A stretch of 64,000 nucleotides of DNA from DATFNV01 sp963827935 (GCA_963827935.1 CAWHCN010000006.1:384776-448775), one strand, 5' to 3'. Counted from the first letter of the stretch, positions 1 through 9,854 are shown. Notes: generated by a model not told the origin, from the sequence alone. Numbers and translations: made by a program.

Positions 1-279
1 GGCTCCTCACGCACCCAGGTGGCCTTGCCCGGCGGACGCGGCGGGCTGCTGATGCGGCGCTGGTGCGATCGTCCGTTGGCCTGGCTATGGTGTCTCCTGC
101 GGCGCCGCCCGTTGCTTTCGCCGGAACTGCGCGAAGCCGGCCTGCTGTTCCGTCGTCAGAAACACGGCCTGCCCGCCCCGCGCGTCCTCGCCTTCGGCCA
201 GCGTCGCCCGCGCCCCTGGCGCACCGAATCGTTCCTTCTTACTGAGGTCGATCCAGAGGCTGCGGAGGGATCCCCATGA
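1..279 (+). CDS. Lipopolysaccharide kinase (Kdo/WaaP)-like protein, C-terminal part
   Basis: The reading frame is open from the first base of the window, so the 5' end is missing; the stop overlaps the next start (ATGA at 276-279). The visible 93 codons include LLFRRQKHGLPAPRVLAFGQ followed by RRPRPWRTESFLLTE, which resembles the small-lobe region of lipopolysaccharide core heptose/Kdo kinases (a residue stretch after a basic loop, 'G(V/L)PAPRxLAxG', then an E at the hinge). These enzymes phosphorylate lipid A-core sugars at the inner membrane. The ATGA overlap with a GT39-like gene and the nearby GT4 gene fit a cell-envelope sugar operon. The piece ends soon after the hinge, so the catalytic lobe is absent: the gene is either frame-broken or truncated. 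Family assignment is by motif recognition only. Confidence 0.5.
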   Translation, partial: GSSRTQVALPGGRGGLLMRRWCDRPLAWLWCLLRRRPLLSPELREAGLLFRRQKHGLPAPRVLAFGQRRPRPWRTESFLLTEVDPEAAEGSP

Positions 280-1786
280 ACGCGGCACCATTCCCTTGCA
301 CCTGGCTCGGCCATCTGCCCGCGCGTCTGCGCACGCAGCGGGTCCTGATCGCATTCCTCTTGCTGATCGGACTGGGGCTGCGGGCCTACGCCTATCTGCG
401 CGACCCTTCGGTATGGATGGACGAGGCGGCGCTGGCCCTCAATGTCATCGGTAAGGGATTCGCGGACCTGCTCGGGCCGCTCTACTTCTCCGAGGCGGCC
501 CCGCCGCTCTTTCTCTGGGCGGAGCGGGCGATCCTCTTGCTGCTCGGCGACAGTCCCGCCGCCCTCCGCCTGCTGCCGTTTGTCTCTTCCTGTGTGGCGC
601 CCTTCCTGTTCCTGTTCGCGGCCCGGCGGTTACTGCGTCCCGAGGCGGTGCCCTGGGCCGTGCTGCTCTTCTGCCTGAACGATCATCTGCTCTGGCATGC
701 CGCCGAGGCGAAGCCTTATGCCCTCGATGTGCTGGTTGCGACCGCGCTGTTGGCGCTCTGGTGCCGGACGCGGGACTGGCGGCTCGAATATGTGCTGCTT
801 CTGTTCGCCGCCGTGGTGCCCATCGTGATTTTCCTGGTCTATCCGGGCTGCTTTCTCCTGGTCGGGCTGATGCTGGCCCTGCTGCCGGCGCTGTGGCGCG
901 AGCGGACTCGGGTTGTGCCGTGGTTGGCTTACGGCACCCTGAGTGTGTGCATCGGCGGCTCGTTCTTGTTATTGGCCCTGGGTCCCGTGCGAGCCCAGCA
1001 CGATCCCACCATCGACTCGTGCTGGCAGGGACTTCGCGGCTTTCCGCCGTGGGGACAGGCCTGGTGGGCCGTGCCGGTCTGGACGGTCAAATCGACCATC
1101 GAAGCGCTGACCTACTGCTGTGTCCCGGTGGGCGGCGTGCTGGCCGGCGTGGTGGTGGTGGGCGGCATCGTGCTCTGGCGGTACGGACAGCGCACGGCCC
1201 TGGTGCTGCTGATCGCACCGGCGGGGTTAGCTCTGTTCGCGGCGTTCCTGGGACGTTACCCCTACTCCGGCAGTCGTGTGCTGGCGTTTCTCACGCCGGC
1301 CGTGGTCCTGCTGATCGGTGCGGGCCTAGCGCCACGCTCCAATGGCTACGAACCCGCTCGCGCCTGGGACACGCCGGACTGGTCCTGGTTGTGCTGGTCG
1401 CCGCGGGCACGACCGTGACAAACCTGGCTTTTCCGTTTGGCCGGCCTCAGCTCAGCCAGGCTGCGGACTATGTCCTGGCCCGGCGCCAGCCAGGCGACCT
1501 GGTCCTGGGCAACTCGTGGGAGCAGATGTACTACTTCCGCCAGCTGGGAACCGATTTCATTCCTAAGGGCCCCGTGCCGGCGCCTCGGGCCAGCCGGCTC
1601 TGGCTGGTCATCACCGGCGCGACCGTGGCCGAGCGCGAGACTTACGTCCGGGACTTGACTCCCGCAGCCTGGGACCCGGTGCAGCGGCGCGACTTCTACC
1701 GCACCACCGTGCTTGCATTGGAGCCCCGTCAGCTCGAAGCGCCGGCAGCGATCTCTGATCTCCGACTGGTGGATGCCGTCCCATGA
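276..1786 (+). CDS. Multi-pass membrane glycosyltransferase, GT39/ArnT-like (frame-broken)
   Basis: The protein starts at ATG 276 and is continuous to about 1330, where the frame changes; the other frame then runs to the stop at 1786, giving about 500 residues. The first part has about ten hydrophobic segments and the early motif SVWMDEAALALNV, in which the acidic residue after WMDE matches the first-loop catalytic aspartate region of polyprenyl-phosphate-dependent GT-C glycosyltransferases (PMT/ArnT). A second acidic patch and the soluble tail (VLARRQPGDLVLGNSWEQMYYF) also fit that family. It probably moves a sugar from a lipid carrier on the periplasmic side. It overlaps the preceding kinase-like gene and the following GT4 gene by 4 bp each, so the three are likely cotranscribed. 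The break lies at a CCTAGC context near 1327 and needs one missing base to restore the frame; a consensus error is the simplest explanation. Confidence 0.7.
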
Positions 1787-2950
1787 ACATCGCGCTCTGC
1801 TACGAGAATGTATTGCCGTCGCGCGGCGGTTGCGAAACCTACATCGCCGACCTGGCCCGTCGCCTGGTGGCCGATGGGCATCAGGTTCACCTTTATGCCA
1901 GCCGCTGGGACGCCGCCGCCCTGCCCGCGGAGCTGCACTATCATGCGCTGGCGGTGCCGTCGGGTCCGCGTTTCCTCCGGCCTTGGCGCTTTGGCCGGGC
2001 CTGCGCGGGCCCTAGCCGGGACCCAGCACGATGTCTCGCTTGGCTTCGACAAGACCTGGGGCCAGGACGTGCTCTACCCGCAGGGCGGCCTGCACGCCGC
2101 TTCCGCCGTCCACAACCGCCGCAAACACGCCAGCCCGCTGGCCCGCCGACTCGCCGGCGCGGTCAAGACACTCGACCTGGCCCACTGGTCGTTCACCCTC
2201 CTGGAGCGGAAGCAGTACCTGGGTGCAAACCGGCCGCTGATCGTCGTCAACAGTCAGATGGTGCGCGATCATTTCGCGCGTTATCTCGGCGTCTCGCCGC
2301 AGGCCGTGCGTGTGGTTCGCAGCGCGATCGATCCCGACCGCTTTCCGGAACACGACCGGCCCAAGCGGCGCGTCGAATGGCGCAAGCGCCAGGGCCTCCG
2401 TCCGGAAGAAACCGTCGCGCTCTTCGCCGCCATGAACCCCCGGCTCAAGGGCCTGGAGCCGCTCCTGCACGCCGTCCGCCTGCTACCGACCGCAGCGCCG
2501 TTCCGTCTGCTCGTGGTCGGCGATCCGAGGATCGACCCCTACCAGCACCTGGCCCGCCGCCTGGGAATTGAACACCGTGTCCACTTTGCCGGCCCGTGCG
2601 CCGAGATGCGGAACGCCTATTTCGCGGCCGACTTCCTGGTCCATCCCACCTTTTACGATCCCTGTTCGCTGGTAGTGTTGGAGGCCCTGGCCTGTGGCCT
2701 TCCGGTGATCACGTCACGCTTCAACGGGGCCGCCGAGCTGCTCCATCCGCCCCACGAAGGCCACGTGGTCGCCAACCCGCACGAACATGCCCGCCTGGCC
2801 TGGGCAATGGCCCAGCTCCTCGATCCGGGGCAGCGGGCCGGCTGTGCCCAGGCGGCCCGGAAGGCGGCCGCCGCCTGGACGTTTGAGGATCATTACCGGC
2901 AGTTGATGCAGGTGTTCGCGGAAGCGGCGGAGAGGAAGCGGGCGGCGTGA
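1783..2950 (+). CDS. GT4-family glycosyltransferase (frame-broken)
   Basis: ATG 1783 overlaps the preceding stop. The N-terminus MNIALCYENVLPSRGGCETY carries the glycine-rich loop after the first beta strand typical of GT-B enzymes, and the C-terminal half shows HPTFYDPCSLVVLEALACGL followed by PVITSRFNGAAELL, the classic GT4 donor-binding block (EALACGLPVI plus the downstream GAAE). The VNSQMV and VVRSAIDP segments mark the interdomain region of WaaG/RfaG-like enzymes. The frame changes once around 2000-2015, in a GGGCCCTAGCC context where one extra base explains it. Total length of about 388 residues is usual for the family. It probably adds a sugar to lipopolysaccharide core or another envelope glycan, consistent with the LPS-kinase-like and GT39-like genes upstream. 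Confidence 0.85.
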
Positions 2951-3015
2951 ACGGCTATAATGCACGACGAGGTTCACGAAACGATGGACAACAGCTTCGC
3001 GTGGGGATTTCGATC

Positions 3016-3255
3016 ATGTCCAACGCGGAACTTGCGAAACGGGTGGAAGCCCTGGAGAAGGCGGTTGACGAACTGCGGGCCCGTGCCAATGGGACGGCTG
3101 TTCCCGATCCTCACCGCAGGTGGTGGGAGGAGGGCCCGGCCCCGTTCAAGGACGATCCGGTCTGGGAGGAAATTGTCCGGCTAGGGCGCGAGTATCGGGA
3201 GTCTCTGCGTCCGAAGCCAAGCAAGCAATTGAAGAAGAAGCATGCACGTTCTTGA
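3016..3255 (+). CDS. Small antitoxin-like partner of the PIN toxin
   Basis: I choose ATG 3016 (MSNAELAKRVEALEKAVDEL) because the upstream in-frame ATG at 2947 would overlap the stop of the glycosyltransferase gene and gives a low-complexity start. The 79-residue product begins with an amphipathic heptad helix (LAKRVEALEKAVDELRA), has a central WWEEGPAPFKDDPVWEE segment and a basic tail. Small proteins of this build directly upstream of a PIN-domain gene in planctomycetes behave like antitoxins, with the C-terminal half wrapping the nuclease. The 14-bp overlap with the PIN gene (start 3242) supports translational coupling. No DNA-binding domain is obvious, so autoregulation is uncertain. Confidence 0.55.
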   Translation: MSNAELAKRVEALEKAVDELRARANGTAVPDPHRRWWEEGPAPFKDDPVWEEIVRLGREYRESLRPKPSKQLKKKHARS

Positions 3256-3679
3256 CACCGACGTCCTGTCGATCACGCAGGTCCGGACCGGGGAGGTCTA
3301 CGAGCGCCTTCGGGTTCGACTCAACACCATCTCGCCTGGTTCTCTGTACATCACCATCGTGACGCTGGAAGAGCAGATGCGTGGTTGGCTCTCCTACATC
3401 TCCCGCGCGAAAAGCATGGCGCAGCAGATTCAGGCCTACCAGCGGCTTCAAGCCTTCCTGGATGACATTCGCCTTCGCCCCGTCCTCCCATTCGACGACC
3501 GCGCCGCCGCTGAGTTTCAGCGCCTTCGCAAGGCGAAAATTCGTATTGGCACGATGGACCTGAAAATCGCCGCCATTGTCCTGTCCCGAGACGCGACCCT
3601 CATCTCCCGCAACCTCGCCGACTTTCGGCAAGTGCACGGACGCAGGGTCGAGGGCTGGACGCTTCCGGTTGGCGCGTGA
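3242..3679 (+). CDS. VapC-like PIN-domain ribonuclease toxin
   Basis: The 145-residue protein starts MHVLDTDVLS, the first PIN acidic motif (Asp5, Asp7). It has an acidic TLEEQ helix at about 40, and ends with IGTMDLKIAAIVLSRDATLI then SRNLADFRQV, giving the third and fourth conserved acidic positions (Asp in GTMD and Asp in LADF). These four carboxylates bind Mg2+ in VapC-type RNases, which usually cut tRNA or rRNA. The gene overlaps its upstream small partner by 14 bp, the normal antitoxin-toxin order. Length and motif spacing are those of a full PIN protein, so it is probably intact. Confidence 0.85.
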   Translation: MHVLDTDVLSITQVRTGEVYERLRVRLNTISPGSLYITIVTLEEQMRGWLSYISRAKSMAQQIQAYQRLQAFLDDIRLRPVLPFDDRAAAEFQRLRKAKIRIGTMDLKIAAIVLSRDATLISRNLADFRQVHGRRVEGWTLPVGA

Positions 3680-3747
3680 CGGCGTTACCAAGATTCGGCT
3701 ACAATTCTCTCCGTCTGCTCCCCGCCTCCGCACAGGACCCACCCGCC

Positions 3748-4358
3748 ATGTTCACGCTCGCAAAGATCGTCCACGTCCTCGCTCTCGGTCTGTGGTTCGG
3801 CAGCGGCATCTGCTTCACCTTGGTCGGCGTGTCGCTGTTCGACACGTTCACGAAGGCGACCTCGGCGAGTCCACGCGATCCGCATCTCCTGGCTGCCCAT
3901 TCCCGTGGAGCTGGAGCACAATCCCCCGAGCGACAAGTTCCCGAATCCCTTGACCGTGGAGCAGGGCAGCCGCCTGTTCGGGGCCGCCGTGGGGCCGATG
4001 TTCGTTCCATACTATGTGCTTCAGCTGGCCTGCGGCGTCGTTGGCCTGTTGAGCGCTCTTGAGCTGGTTCGGGGCCGGCCGCCTCCATCGCTGGCGTGTC
4101 GTGGTGCTCGCCCTGGCGCTGGCGGGGGCCGGCACCGGTTTGTGGCTGGAGCGCGAGGTGGAGTCGCTGCGCGCCCAGCGGTACGAGATCAGCGACCAGG
4201 TCCTGAACGGGCAAGCCCCGCTGAATGCCGCCGACCCGGCCCGCACCAAATTCGGCACCTGGCACGCCTACAGCCTGCTCGCCAATTTCGGGACCCTGAC
4301 GCTGGTGACGGTCGCGATGGGTATGGCGGCGGTATTGCCGGAAAAACGGGAGCCGTAA
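3748..4358 (+). CDS. DUF4149/TMEM205-like membrane protein (two frame breaks)
   Basis: Starting at ATG 3748, MFTLAKIVHVLALGLWFGSG begins a hydrophobic protein that continues in a second frame (SWLPIPVELEHNPP, then FVPYYVLQLACGVVGLLSAL) and a third (HRWRVVVLALALAGAGTGLW to the stop at 4358). Joined, this gives about 200 residues with four membrane helices, and the WFGSGICF and FGxxVGPMFVPYY segments are those of the DUF4149 (TMEM205-like) family. The function of that family is unknown. The frame changes are near 3865 and 4080; the first can be explained by one extra base at a codon third position (GCGA before GTC). The product is inner-membrane. The 4359-4543 stretch after it shows no gene. 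Confidence 0.65.
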
Positions 4359-4543
4359 CGTGATGCGGGCGGCAAATGACCTCGGCCGCTGGAGGCGGCT
4401 GGTGGGGGCATTTTGTCATAAGCTGATGACGGAAAAGATGACAAGTAAAGTGTCACCTTTGTCGCTCCCCTGTCCTTCGTCCTCCTTCGTAGTCATTTGA
4501 CTAGCCCTGGCCTAGCAGCCCCTGTAGAATCAATTGCAGCCTT

Positions 4544-4804
4544 ATGAACATCTTCCGCATTCTCTGGGATGACCCGGATGATCCCGATGGTAACGTTCAG
4601 CACATCGGCGAGCACGGTTTGTCCATTGACGATGTTGAGGAGGTCGTGTCCAACGCGACCAGCGAAGGCCGGAGCGATTCTTCGGGGCGGCCGTGTCTGT
4701 GGGGCTACACGCTGGAAGGCATCTACATTCTTGTTGTCTACGACCAGATCGATCAGGACACCATCCGCGTTGTGACAGCGTATGAGGTTCCTGAACCTCG
4801 CTAG
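4544..4804 (+). CDS. BrnT-like toxin candidate
   Basis: The 86-residue protein has the order seen in BrnT-type and related small RNase-like toxins: an N-terminal strand with RILWDDPDDPDGNV, then HIGEHGLSIDDVEEVV (a conserved His-Gly-(L/V/I)-(S/T) turn followed by an acidic helix), a central loop, and two C-terminal strands GIYILVVYDQI and TIRVVTAYEV. The stop is 10 bp before the start of an XRE-type regulator, which is the usual toxin-first arrangement. In BrnT proteins the catalytic residues are Arg/Glu in the strands; those are not clearly present here, so this may be a divergent relative rather than an active RNase. It appears complete. Confidence 0.5.
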   Translation: MNIFRILWDDPDDPDGNVQHIGEHGLSIDDVEEVVSNATSEGRSDSSGRPCLWGYTLEGIYILVVYDQIDQDTIRVVTAYEVPEPR

Positions 4805-4814
4805 GGTTTAATCC

Positions 4815-5132
4815 ATGAGCAAGAAAATCGAACGCGTGTTCCGCGATGGCCGGTTGTCGGCGGAGGAAGTCGCCCGCGATCAGGACGTTCGCCGCAAGGT
4901 GCAGGCGGAGTTTCCACCCGCGGCGCCGACCGAGAAGGCGTTGGGGCGACTCAGCCAGGCCCTCCGCGATGCACTGCGGGCCAGCGACAAATCGATGTAT
5001 CAGATCGCGCAGACCGCCGGCGTATCGCAGATCGTGGTGTCGCGCTTCGTCTCCGGAGAACGCGACATCCGCATGGCCACCGCGGACAGGCTGGCCGAGG
5101 CCCTCGGCTTGCACCTGGCCAAAGCCTCGTGA
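4815..5132 (+). CDS. XRE-family HTH antitoxin/regulator
   Basis: The 105-residue protein has a 50-residue N-terminal tail (MSKKIERVFRDGRLSAEEVA) followed by a clear Cro/CI-type helix-turn-helix: ALRASDKSMYQIAQTAGVSQ, then IVVSRFVSGERDIRMATADR, then LAEALGLHLAK. The Q-A-G-V-S turn and the recognition helix followed by SGERD are diagnostic. It lies 10 bp downstream of a BrnT-like gene, so it is most likely the DNA-binding antitoxin that represses the pair. Antitoxin-second order is common for HigBA-type and BrnT-type systems. Confidence 0.8.
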   Translation: MSKKIERVFRDGRLSAEEVARDQDVRRKVQAEFPPAAPTEKALGRLSQALRDALRASDKSMYQIAQTAGVSQIVVSRFVSGERDIRMATADRLAEALGLHLAKAS

Positions 5133-5285
5133 GGAAAAAGGGGGTTGGTAGTTGTTTCAGCGAGCCCCCCTGACGCTTTGCGGAAACGACGCCCGAGGCC
5201 CGATCACCTTTCGCTCTTCTCTGGACACGCAAGGCGGAATCTGGGTAACATTCTCCCCGGTTCGGAGTCGAAGTCCGAAACACTC

Positions 5286-6355
5286 TCAGGTTGGAAGGAG
5301 CCACCAATGTTCCGCAAGGCGGGAAGCTTGCCCGATTGGTGCTTGCGGCGCCAGCGTCGTCCAGGCCGCGAAGTGCTTGTCCGTCGGGAAACGTGCCGCC
5401 AGGTCCGGGCCTGTCTCCGACAAGACCGTCAGCACCGTGCTGGCGCCCAGACCGTCCACTTCCGTGACACGCACGCCCGTCAACTGGAAGATCAAGGCGT
5501 AGGCGTCGAACTCCGTCGGGCGGTTGCGACTCTTGGGCGCGGCCTTCTGGGACTAGGGCAACGGACGCCCCTGGGTCTTGTCCGGCATCGGCCCGGCCGC
5601 CTTGGCGTACTCCCGGTCACAGACATGGAGCTGATTCTGGTAGAAGTCCCAGGCCTTGAGCAGTTGTTTCAGCTCGAACAGGTGGGCCGTGTCCCAGGTC
5701 CCTTCCAGGGCCTTGGCAATCTCTCGCGGCTCTTCTTGCAGCTGGGATAGCGCATCGCCGCCAGCGTCTGGGGGTCACGCTGCCCCTGGGCGATGGCACG
5801 CAGGATGAGCATGCCGGTGACGCCGGCGATGCTCGACACGGCCAGGTCCAAATGAACATTCATCTGGACCAGCACTTTGAGCATCATCTGCAAGAGCTTG
5901 GCTGCCTCGGTGATCAGATGCTCGCGATGCCGCCACAGCGTCCGCAACGCCAGCACCTCGTGCGCGGGTCGAAAACAGCTCTTGAGCTGGCCACAGGCGT
6001 GCATCTGCTGCAGCCAGACCGCATCGCAAACGTCGGTCTTCTTCTTGAGGTTGCGGGCCAGGCTGAGTGGATCGACCACCACCACTTCGAAGCCCTGGCT
6101 TTCCAGGAAGTCGCATAAGCACATCCAGTAGACGCCGGTCGATTCGAGCACGACGCTCGTGACGCCGCAGTGGCGTAACCACTCGGCCAGCGTCTGTAGG
6201 TCGGCGGTATAGACGCCGAAGGTACGAACGGGCTGCGGATCGCAAGCGGGGTCGACGGCGACGACGTGGCTGGCGCTGCAGACGTTGATGGCGGCGGCAC
6301 AGGGCCGGACGATGCGGGGCGGCGGGATGGGCTGGCGTGTCTTCTTCCGAGGCAT
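5286..6355 (-). pseudogene. IS110-family transposase remnant
   Basis: On the minus strand ATG 6355 (MPRKKTRQPIPPPRIVRPCA) begins an IS110 DEDD transposase: the RuvC-like half shows NVCSASHVVAVDP, VVLESTGVYWMCL (conserved Glu) and LKKKTDVCDAVWLQQM (Asp-Asp pair). After about 5690 the frame is lost twice, and the C-terminal Transposase_20 region is represented only by TEVDGLGASTVLTVLSETG, ending at 5286 without the conserved serine region. It is therefore a dead, 3'-truncated element. In the first motif the usual 'GIDVHK' Asp is replaced by Asn (INVCS), which would also abolish catalysis. The 5133-5285 stretch in front shows no gene. Confidence 0.8.
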
Positions 6356-6692
6356 GAGGACCTCCAACGACGGTGAGGGACGGGCGAAGAAAATGTCGGC
6401 GGAGGATGGGGTCGAACGAAGGACGAGACTTTCAAGCGGGCTCGCGGCACCAAGGAAAGTGAAGCCGACCCAAGGGCCAAGCTCAAGCACGGGCTGAGAG
6501 GCACCAGATCAAACGCGGCCACCGCGCTCCGCCGCCACAAAGAAGAGCTAGAGAAGCGCAGTGCGAACGGAAAGCCGATGGCCTGTCAGGTTCATAGCGG
6601 AACGTGTGCCAGGGACTGGCATCAGCCCTCAAGCTGATCCGGTGTCAGCGCGATTCTGGCTCCCGTCAGCTCGCACTGCCTATAATGGCGGT

Positions 6693-7850
6693 ATGGAACC
6701 TCTCCGGTGTGCTGGCTGCCAAGCCCTTCAGCAACGTGTCCGCGACCTCCAAGCCGAGAACCTGCGCTTCTGCGGCCAACTCGACGAGGCTCTCCGTGCC
6801 GGCAAGCGACAAGCCGCGCCGTTCGCCAAGGGCCAACCCAGTGCCCAGCCCAAGAAACCCGGGCGCAAGCCCGGCAAGGACTACGGCCCCGAGGCGCATC
6901 GCCAACCGCCTCGCCCCGAACAGATCGACGAGGTCCACGAAGCGCCTTGCGAACGTTGCACTGATTGCGGCAGCCCTCTCGACGAAACCCACATCGCCCA
7001 GCAATTCCAGGTCGAAATCCCGCGTAAGCCCATTCATCGGCAGTTCAACGTCCACGTCGGCCAGTGCCGGCAGTGCCGCCGGCGAGTGCAGGGCCGCCAT
7101 CCCTTGCAAACCTCCGACGCCCTCGGGGCTGCCGCCGCCCAACTCGGGGCCGATGCCCAGGCCGCCGTCGTCGAACTCAACAAGCAGGCCGGGCTTTCCC
7201 ACGGCAAGGTCACCCAGTGCCTGGACCACCTCTTCGGCATCCCCTGAGCCGGGGCGGCAGCGTCCACACCGTGCTGCGTGCCGCCGCACGCTGTGAGCCG
7301 GTCTACGAGACGATCCGCCAGTCCGTTGCCCAAGCCGCTTGGGTAGTGCCCGACGAGACCGGTTGGCGCGTGGGCGGCCACCCCGCCTGGCTGCATACGC
7401 TGGTTGGCCCGGAGGCCACGGCCTACGTCATCGACCCGACACGCAGCGGCGATGTGGCTGCGGACATCCTGGGGTTCGATTACGCCGGCACCATGATCCA
7501 CGACGGCTGGTCGCCCTACGACCGCTTCCACCAGGCCAGCCATCAGCAGTGCCTGCGCCATCTGCTGCGGCGCGCTGACGACATGGAGGCGGCCGCGACC
7601 CGCGGGGCGGTGTGTTTCCCCCGGCGCGTGGCCGAGTTGCTGCGGGCCGGCCTCGACCTGCGCGACCGTCACGCGGCGGGAGCGATCAGCACGCACGGCC
7701 TGGCCGTGGCCCGCGGCCGCCTGGAGAACCAACTGGCCGACGTGGTCTTCCCGCCCAAAACGAACGCGGCCAACGAGGTCCTGGCCAAGCACTTGTGGGC
7801 TGATCGCGACGAGTTGTTCACATTCCTGCGTCAGCCAGGCCTGTTACCGG
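6693..7850 (+). pseudogene. IS66-family transposase remnant
   Basis: ATG 6693 (MEPLRCAGCQALQQRVRDLQ) opens the leucine-zipper-like start of an IS66 TnpC protein, followed by a zinc-finger (CERCTDCGSPLDE) and QCRQCRRRVQGRHP. The frame changes near 7245, after which VVPDETGWRVGGHPAWLHT and IHDGWSPYDRF give the two aspartates of the DDE catalytic domain. The catalytic part stops abruptly at about 7850, where an unrelated exported-protein frame begins, so the C-terminal third and the TnpA/TnpB partners of IS66 are missing. It is a degenerate fragment. Confidence 0.8.
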
Positions 7851-7857
7851 AATCATC

Positions 7858-8352
7858 GTGCTGGCCTTCGCCCTCGCCTCCGTGGCGGTCTTTGGCAAGG
7901 CAGCGCCACCCGAACCCTCCAAGCCACATGACTTGGACCGCCCTCGTGCTGATCCGATCGGAGCACTCGGCAATTCGGTTCGTGCCGAGGGCTTCAAGTT
8001 ACGCGAACCGCCGGAAAATGCCGACCTCCGTGGCAAGGTTATCTGGATTAGCTATAAGCCCGAAGCTGGTTCGGGGCCTGCCCTGGAGAAGGTCCAGGTC
8101 ATGCGCCTGGGAGACCGGTACTTTCTAGCGGGAACCGATGTCTGCAACACCACTGGACCGGTGAAGTGGGTGGCGATGGACAAGATCTGGGGCATGATGG
8201 TCTACAAGAGCAAGGATGATCTCATGAAAGAGATTCAAGACGCCAACCGTCCATTACCGCCGATCCCAACGACGCGAGATAGCAATACGCAGAAGGACCC
8301 TGGCGCCTCCGCCGGCGCCCCGCCCCTACTCCAAGGGCCGAACAATAAGTAG
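7858..8352 (+). CDS. Small exported protein of unknown function, probably 5'-truncated
   Basis: The frame can start at GTG 7858 (read MLAFALASVAVFGKAAPPEP), a hydrophobic stretch plus an AxA-like cleavage site that looks like the end of a signal peptide. Upstream codons in the same frame (G-I-I) are also hydrophobic, so the true start was probably upstream and was replaced by the IS66 fragment that ends at about 7850. The body (LRGKVIWISYKPEAGSGPAL, VQVMRLGDRYFLAGTDV) resembles small planctomycete periplasmic proteins that I cannot name, with a Pro-rich tail. A palindrome at 8387-8415 follows the stop. Function unknown. Confidence 0.5.
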   Translation: MLAFALASVAVFGKAAPPEPSKPHDLDRPRADPIGALGNSVRAEGFKLREPPENADLRGKVIWISYKPEAGSGPALEKVQVMRLGDRYFLAGTDVCNTTGPVKWVAMDKIWGMMVYKSKDDLMKEIQDANRPLPPIPTTRDSNTQKDPGASAGAPPLLQGPNNK

Positions 8353-8384
8353 CGCTCACGGCTCCCTCCGGCTCCTGTGAACGG

Positions 8385-8417
8385 AAAAAGGGGGTCGGGA
8401 GTCTCCCGATCCCCTTT
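8385..8417. terminator. Palindrome after the 7858-8352 gene, possible terminator
   Basis: AAAGGGGGTCGGGAGT is followed directly by CTCCCGATCCCCTTT, a near-perfect stem with a very small loop, 35 bp after the stop at 8352. The T tract is short, so termination is possible but not certain. The core GTCGGGAGTC recurs at about 27781 and 30180, always just after a gene end, which suggests a dispersed repeat rather than a gene-specific site. Between 8418 and 8578 I see no gene. Confidence 0.4.
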
Positions 8418-8578
8418 CGCTCTTCTCCTCAGGGCGGTGGACGGGATACTGCCATCTCCGCCGGCCGCACGACGTTCGCGACCCGCGAACGTACGAACGA
8501 TCTATGGTGCATCGAGGGGAGGGAAAGGGCACGCTCAGGCCAGCTGGCACTGACCCTCACAAGTTCCGGTGTCATCCA

Positions 8579-9640
8579 CTAGCACTCCGCATCCGCCGCC
8601 ATGCCCCTCGGCTGCTGCTGCGTCAAACAGTGTAGCGTCCCCAGCCCCCACACCAGATCAACCCCGTGGATGCCCACTACCGTTCGCCCCGGGAACAGCT
8701 CCGCCAGGATGCCCAGGGCGTGGCGGTCGTGCGCGTCGTTGAAGGTCGGCACCAGGACGCGGTCATTGGCGATATAAAAGTTCGCGTAACTCGCCGGCAG
8801 CCGCTGCCCCTCGAACGCCACCGGTTCGGGCATCGGCAAGGGGACCACCTCCAGATCGCCGAAGCCGCGCAGGCGTTCGAGGTTTTCCTGGAGCGGCACA
8901 TAGTTGGCGTCCGCGGCGTTCGCTTCCGCCACCGTGACCACAGTGCGTGGGCCGACGAAGCGGGCCAGGTCGTCGATGTGGCCGTGCGTGTCGTCGCCGG
9001 CGATGCCGCGGTTCAGCCACAGCACCTTCGTCACGCCGAGGTAATCGCCCAGCACCTGCTCCAGCTGTGAACGGCTCAGCCCCGGGTTCCGCGCCTGCAT
9101 GGGCGAGAGCAGGCATTCTTCGGTTGTCAGCAGCAAGCCCTGTCCGTTCACGTCGATGCTGCCGCCTTCCAGCACCACGGGCCGTTCGCCAATCCGCGCC
9201 TGCCAGTAGGGTCCGCCCAGGGCCTGGTGGACCTGAAACGGCACGGCGTTGTCGCGCTGCCAGTTGGGGTATTTCGCCCAGCCGTTGAACATCCAGTCGG
9301 TGATGCCGACCGATCCCTCCGGGCCGGTCACGAAGAGCGGGCCGTAGTCGCGAGTCCAGACACGATCGGTCGGGAAGCGGAAGAAGCGCACCCGGCTGAG
9401 ATCGACCCCGGCGCGATCCAGCGCGGCCCGGTCGCGGCGCTCGCAGCGCTCGTCATTGACGAGGATGTGAACGAGTTCGGACCGGTGCAGGTGACGGACG
9501 ATCTCGGCATAGACCCACGCAATGGCGGGGAACTTGCCGGGCCAGTCGTGGCGGTTGTGGGGCCAGGCGATCCAGGTGGCCTCGTGCGGCTCCCACTCCG
9601 CCGGCATCCGGTAGCCAAGGGCGGCAGGCAGTTGATTCAT
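8579..9640 (-). CDS. aguA: Agmatine deiminase (peptidyl-arginine deiminase family)
   Basis: The 353-residue protein is uninterrupted. It opens with YRMPAEWEPHEATWIAWPHN, the family signature, and keeps the pentein catalytic set: RVWTRDYGP, VVLEGGSIDVNG (Glu/Asp), GDDTHGHIDDLARF (His and Asp) and the nucleophile in GLGTLHCLTQQ (Cys about 12 residues from the end). Agmatine deiminase hydrolyses agmatine to N-carbamoylputrescine and ammonia in putrescine synthesis. It is cytosolic, with no signal peptide. The start MNQLPAALGY lies about 40 bp from a 35-bp-arm palindrome that separates it from the divergently oriented response regulator. No second polyamine gene is adjacent. Confidence 0.93.
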   Translation of the reverse strand: MNQLPAALGYRMPAEWEPHEATWIAWPHNRHDWPGKFPAIAWVYAEIVRHLHRSELVHILVNDERCERRDRAALDRAGVDLSRVRFFRFPTDRVWTRDYGPLFVTGPEGSVGITDWMFNGWAKYPNWQRDNAVPFQVHQALGGPYWQARIGERPVVLEGGSIDVNGQGLLLTTEECLLSPMQARNPGLSRSQLEQVLGDYLGVTKVLWLNRGIAGDDTHGHIDDLARFVGPRTVVTVAEANAADANYVPLQENLERLRGFGDLEVVPLPMPEPVAFEGQRLPASYANFYIANDRVLVPTFNDAHDRHALGILAELFPGRTVVGIHGVDLVWGLGTLHCLTQQQPRGMAADAEC

Positions 9641-9678
9641 TGGGGCATTCTATGGACCACTACGCAACCAATGCCTCC

Positions 9679-9758
9679 GGGTGGCACGCCCTGAGGTACT
9701 CCGAAGGGCGTGCATGACCATCAGCACGCCCTTCGGAGTACCTCAGGGCGTGCCACCC
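9679..9758. repeat. 35-bp perfect inverted repeat between divergent genes
   Basis: Positions 9679-9713 and 9724-9758 are exact reverse complements (arms beginning GGGTGGCACGCCCTGAGG) around a 10-nt loop. It lies between the starts of aguA (minus) and the response regulator (plus), so it cannot be a terminator for either. It resembles the REP-like palindromes seen elsewhere in this window (15708-15748, 41231-41347, 42361-42428, 44807-44859, 47356-47483, 53174-53237), though the sequences belong to different families. Confidence 0.9.
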
Positions 9759-9854
9759 CTGCCGCTTGATGAGCCTGCAACGCGGTTGTGCCCACGCGCC
9801 GGCCGCGCTATGATTGGGACAGGCAGCGCCCCGGCGGACCTCGGAGGGAATGCC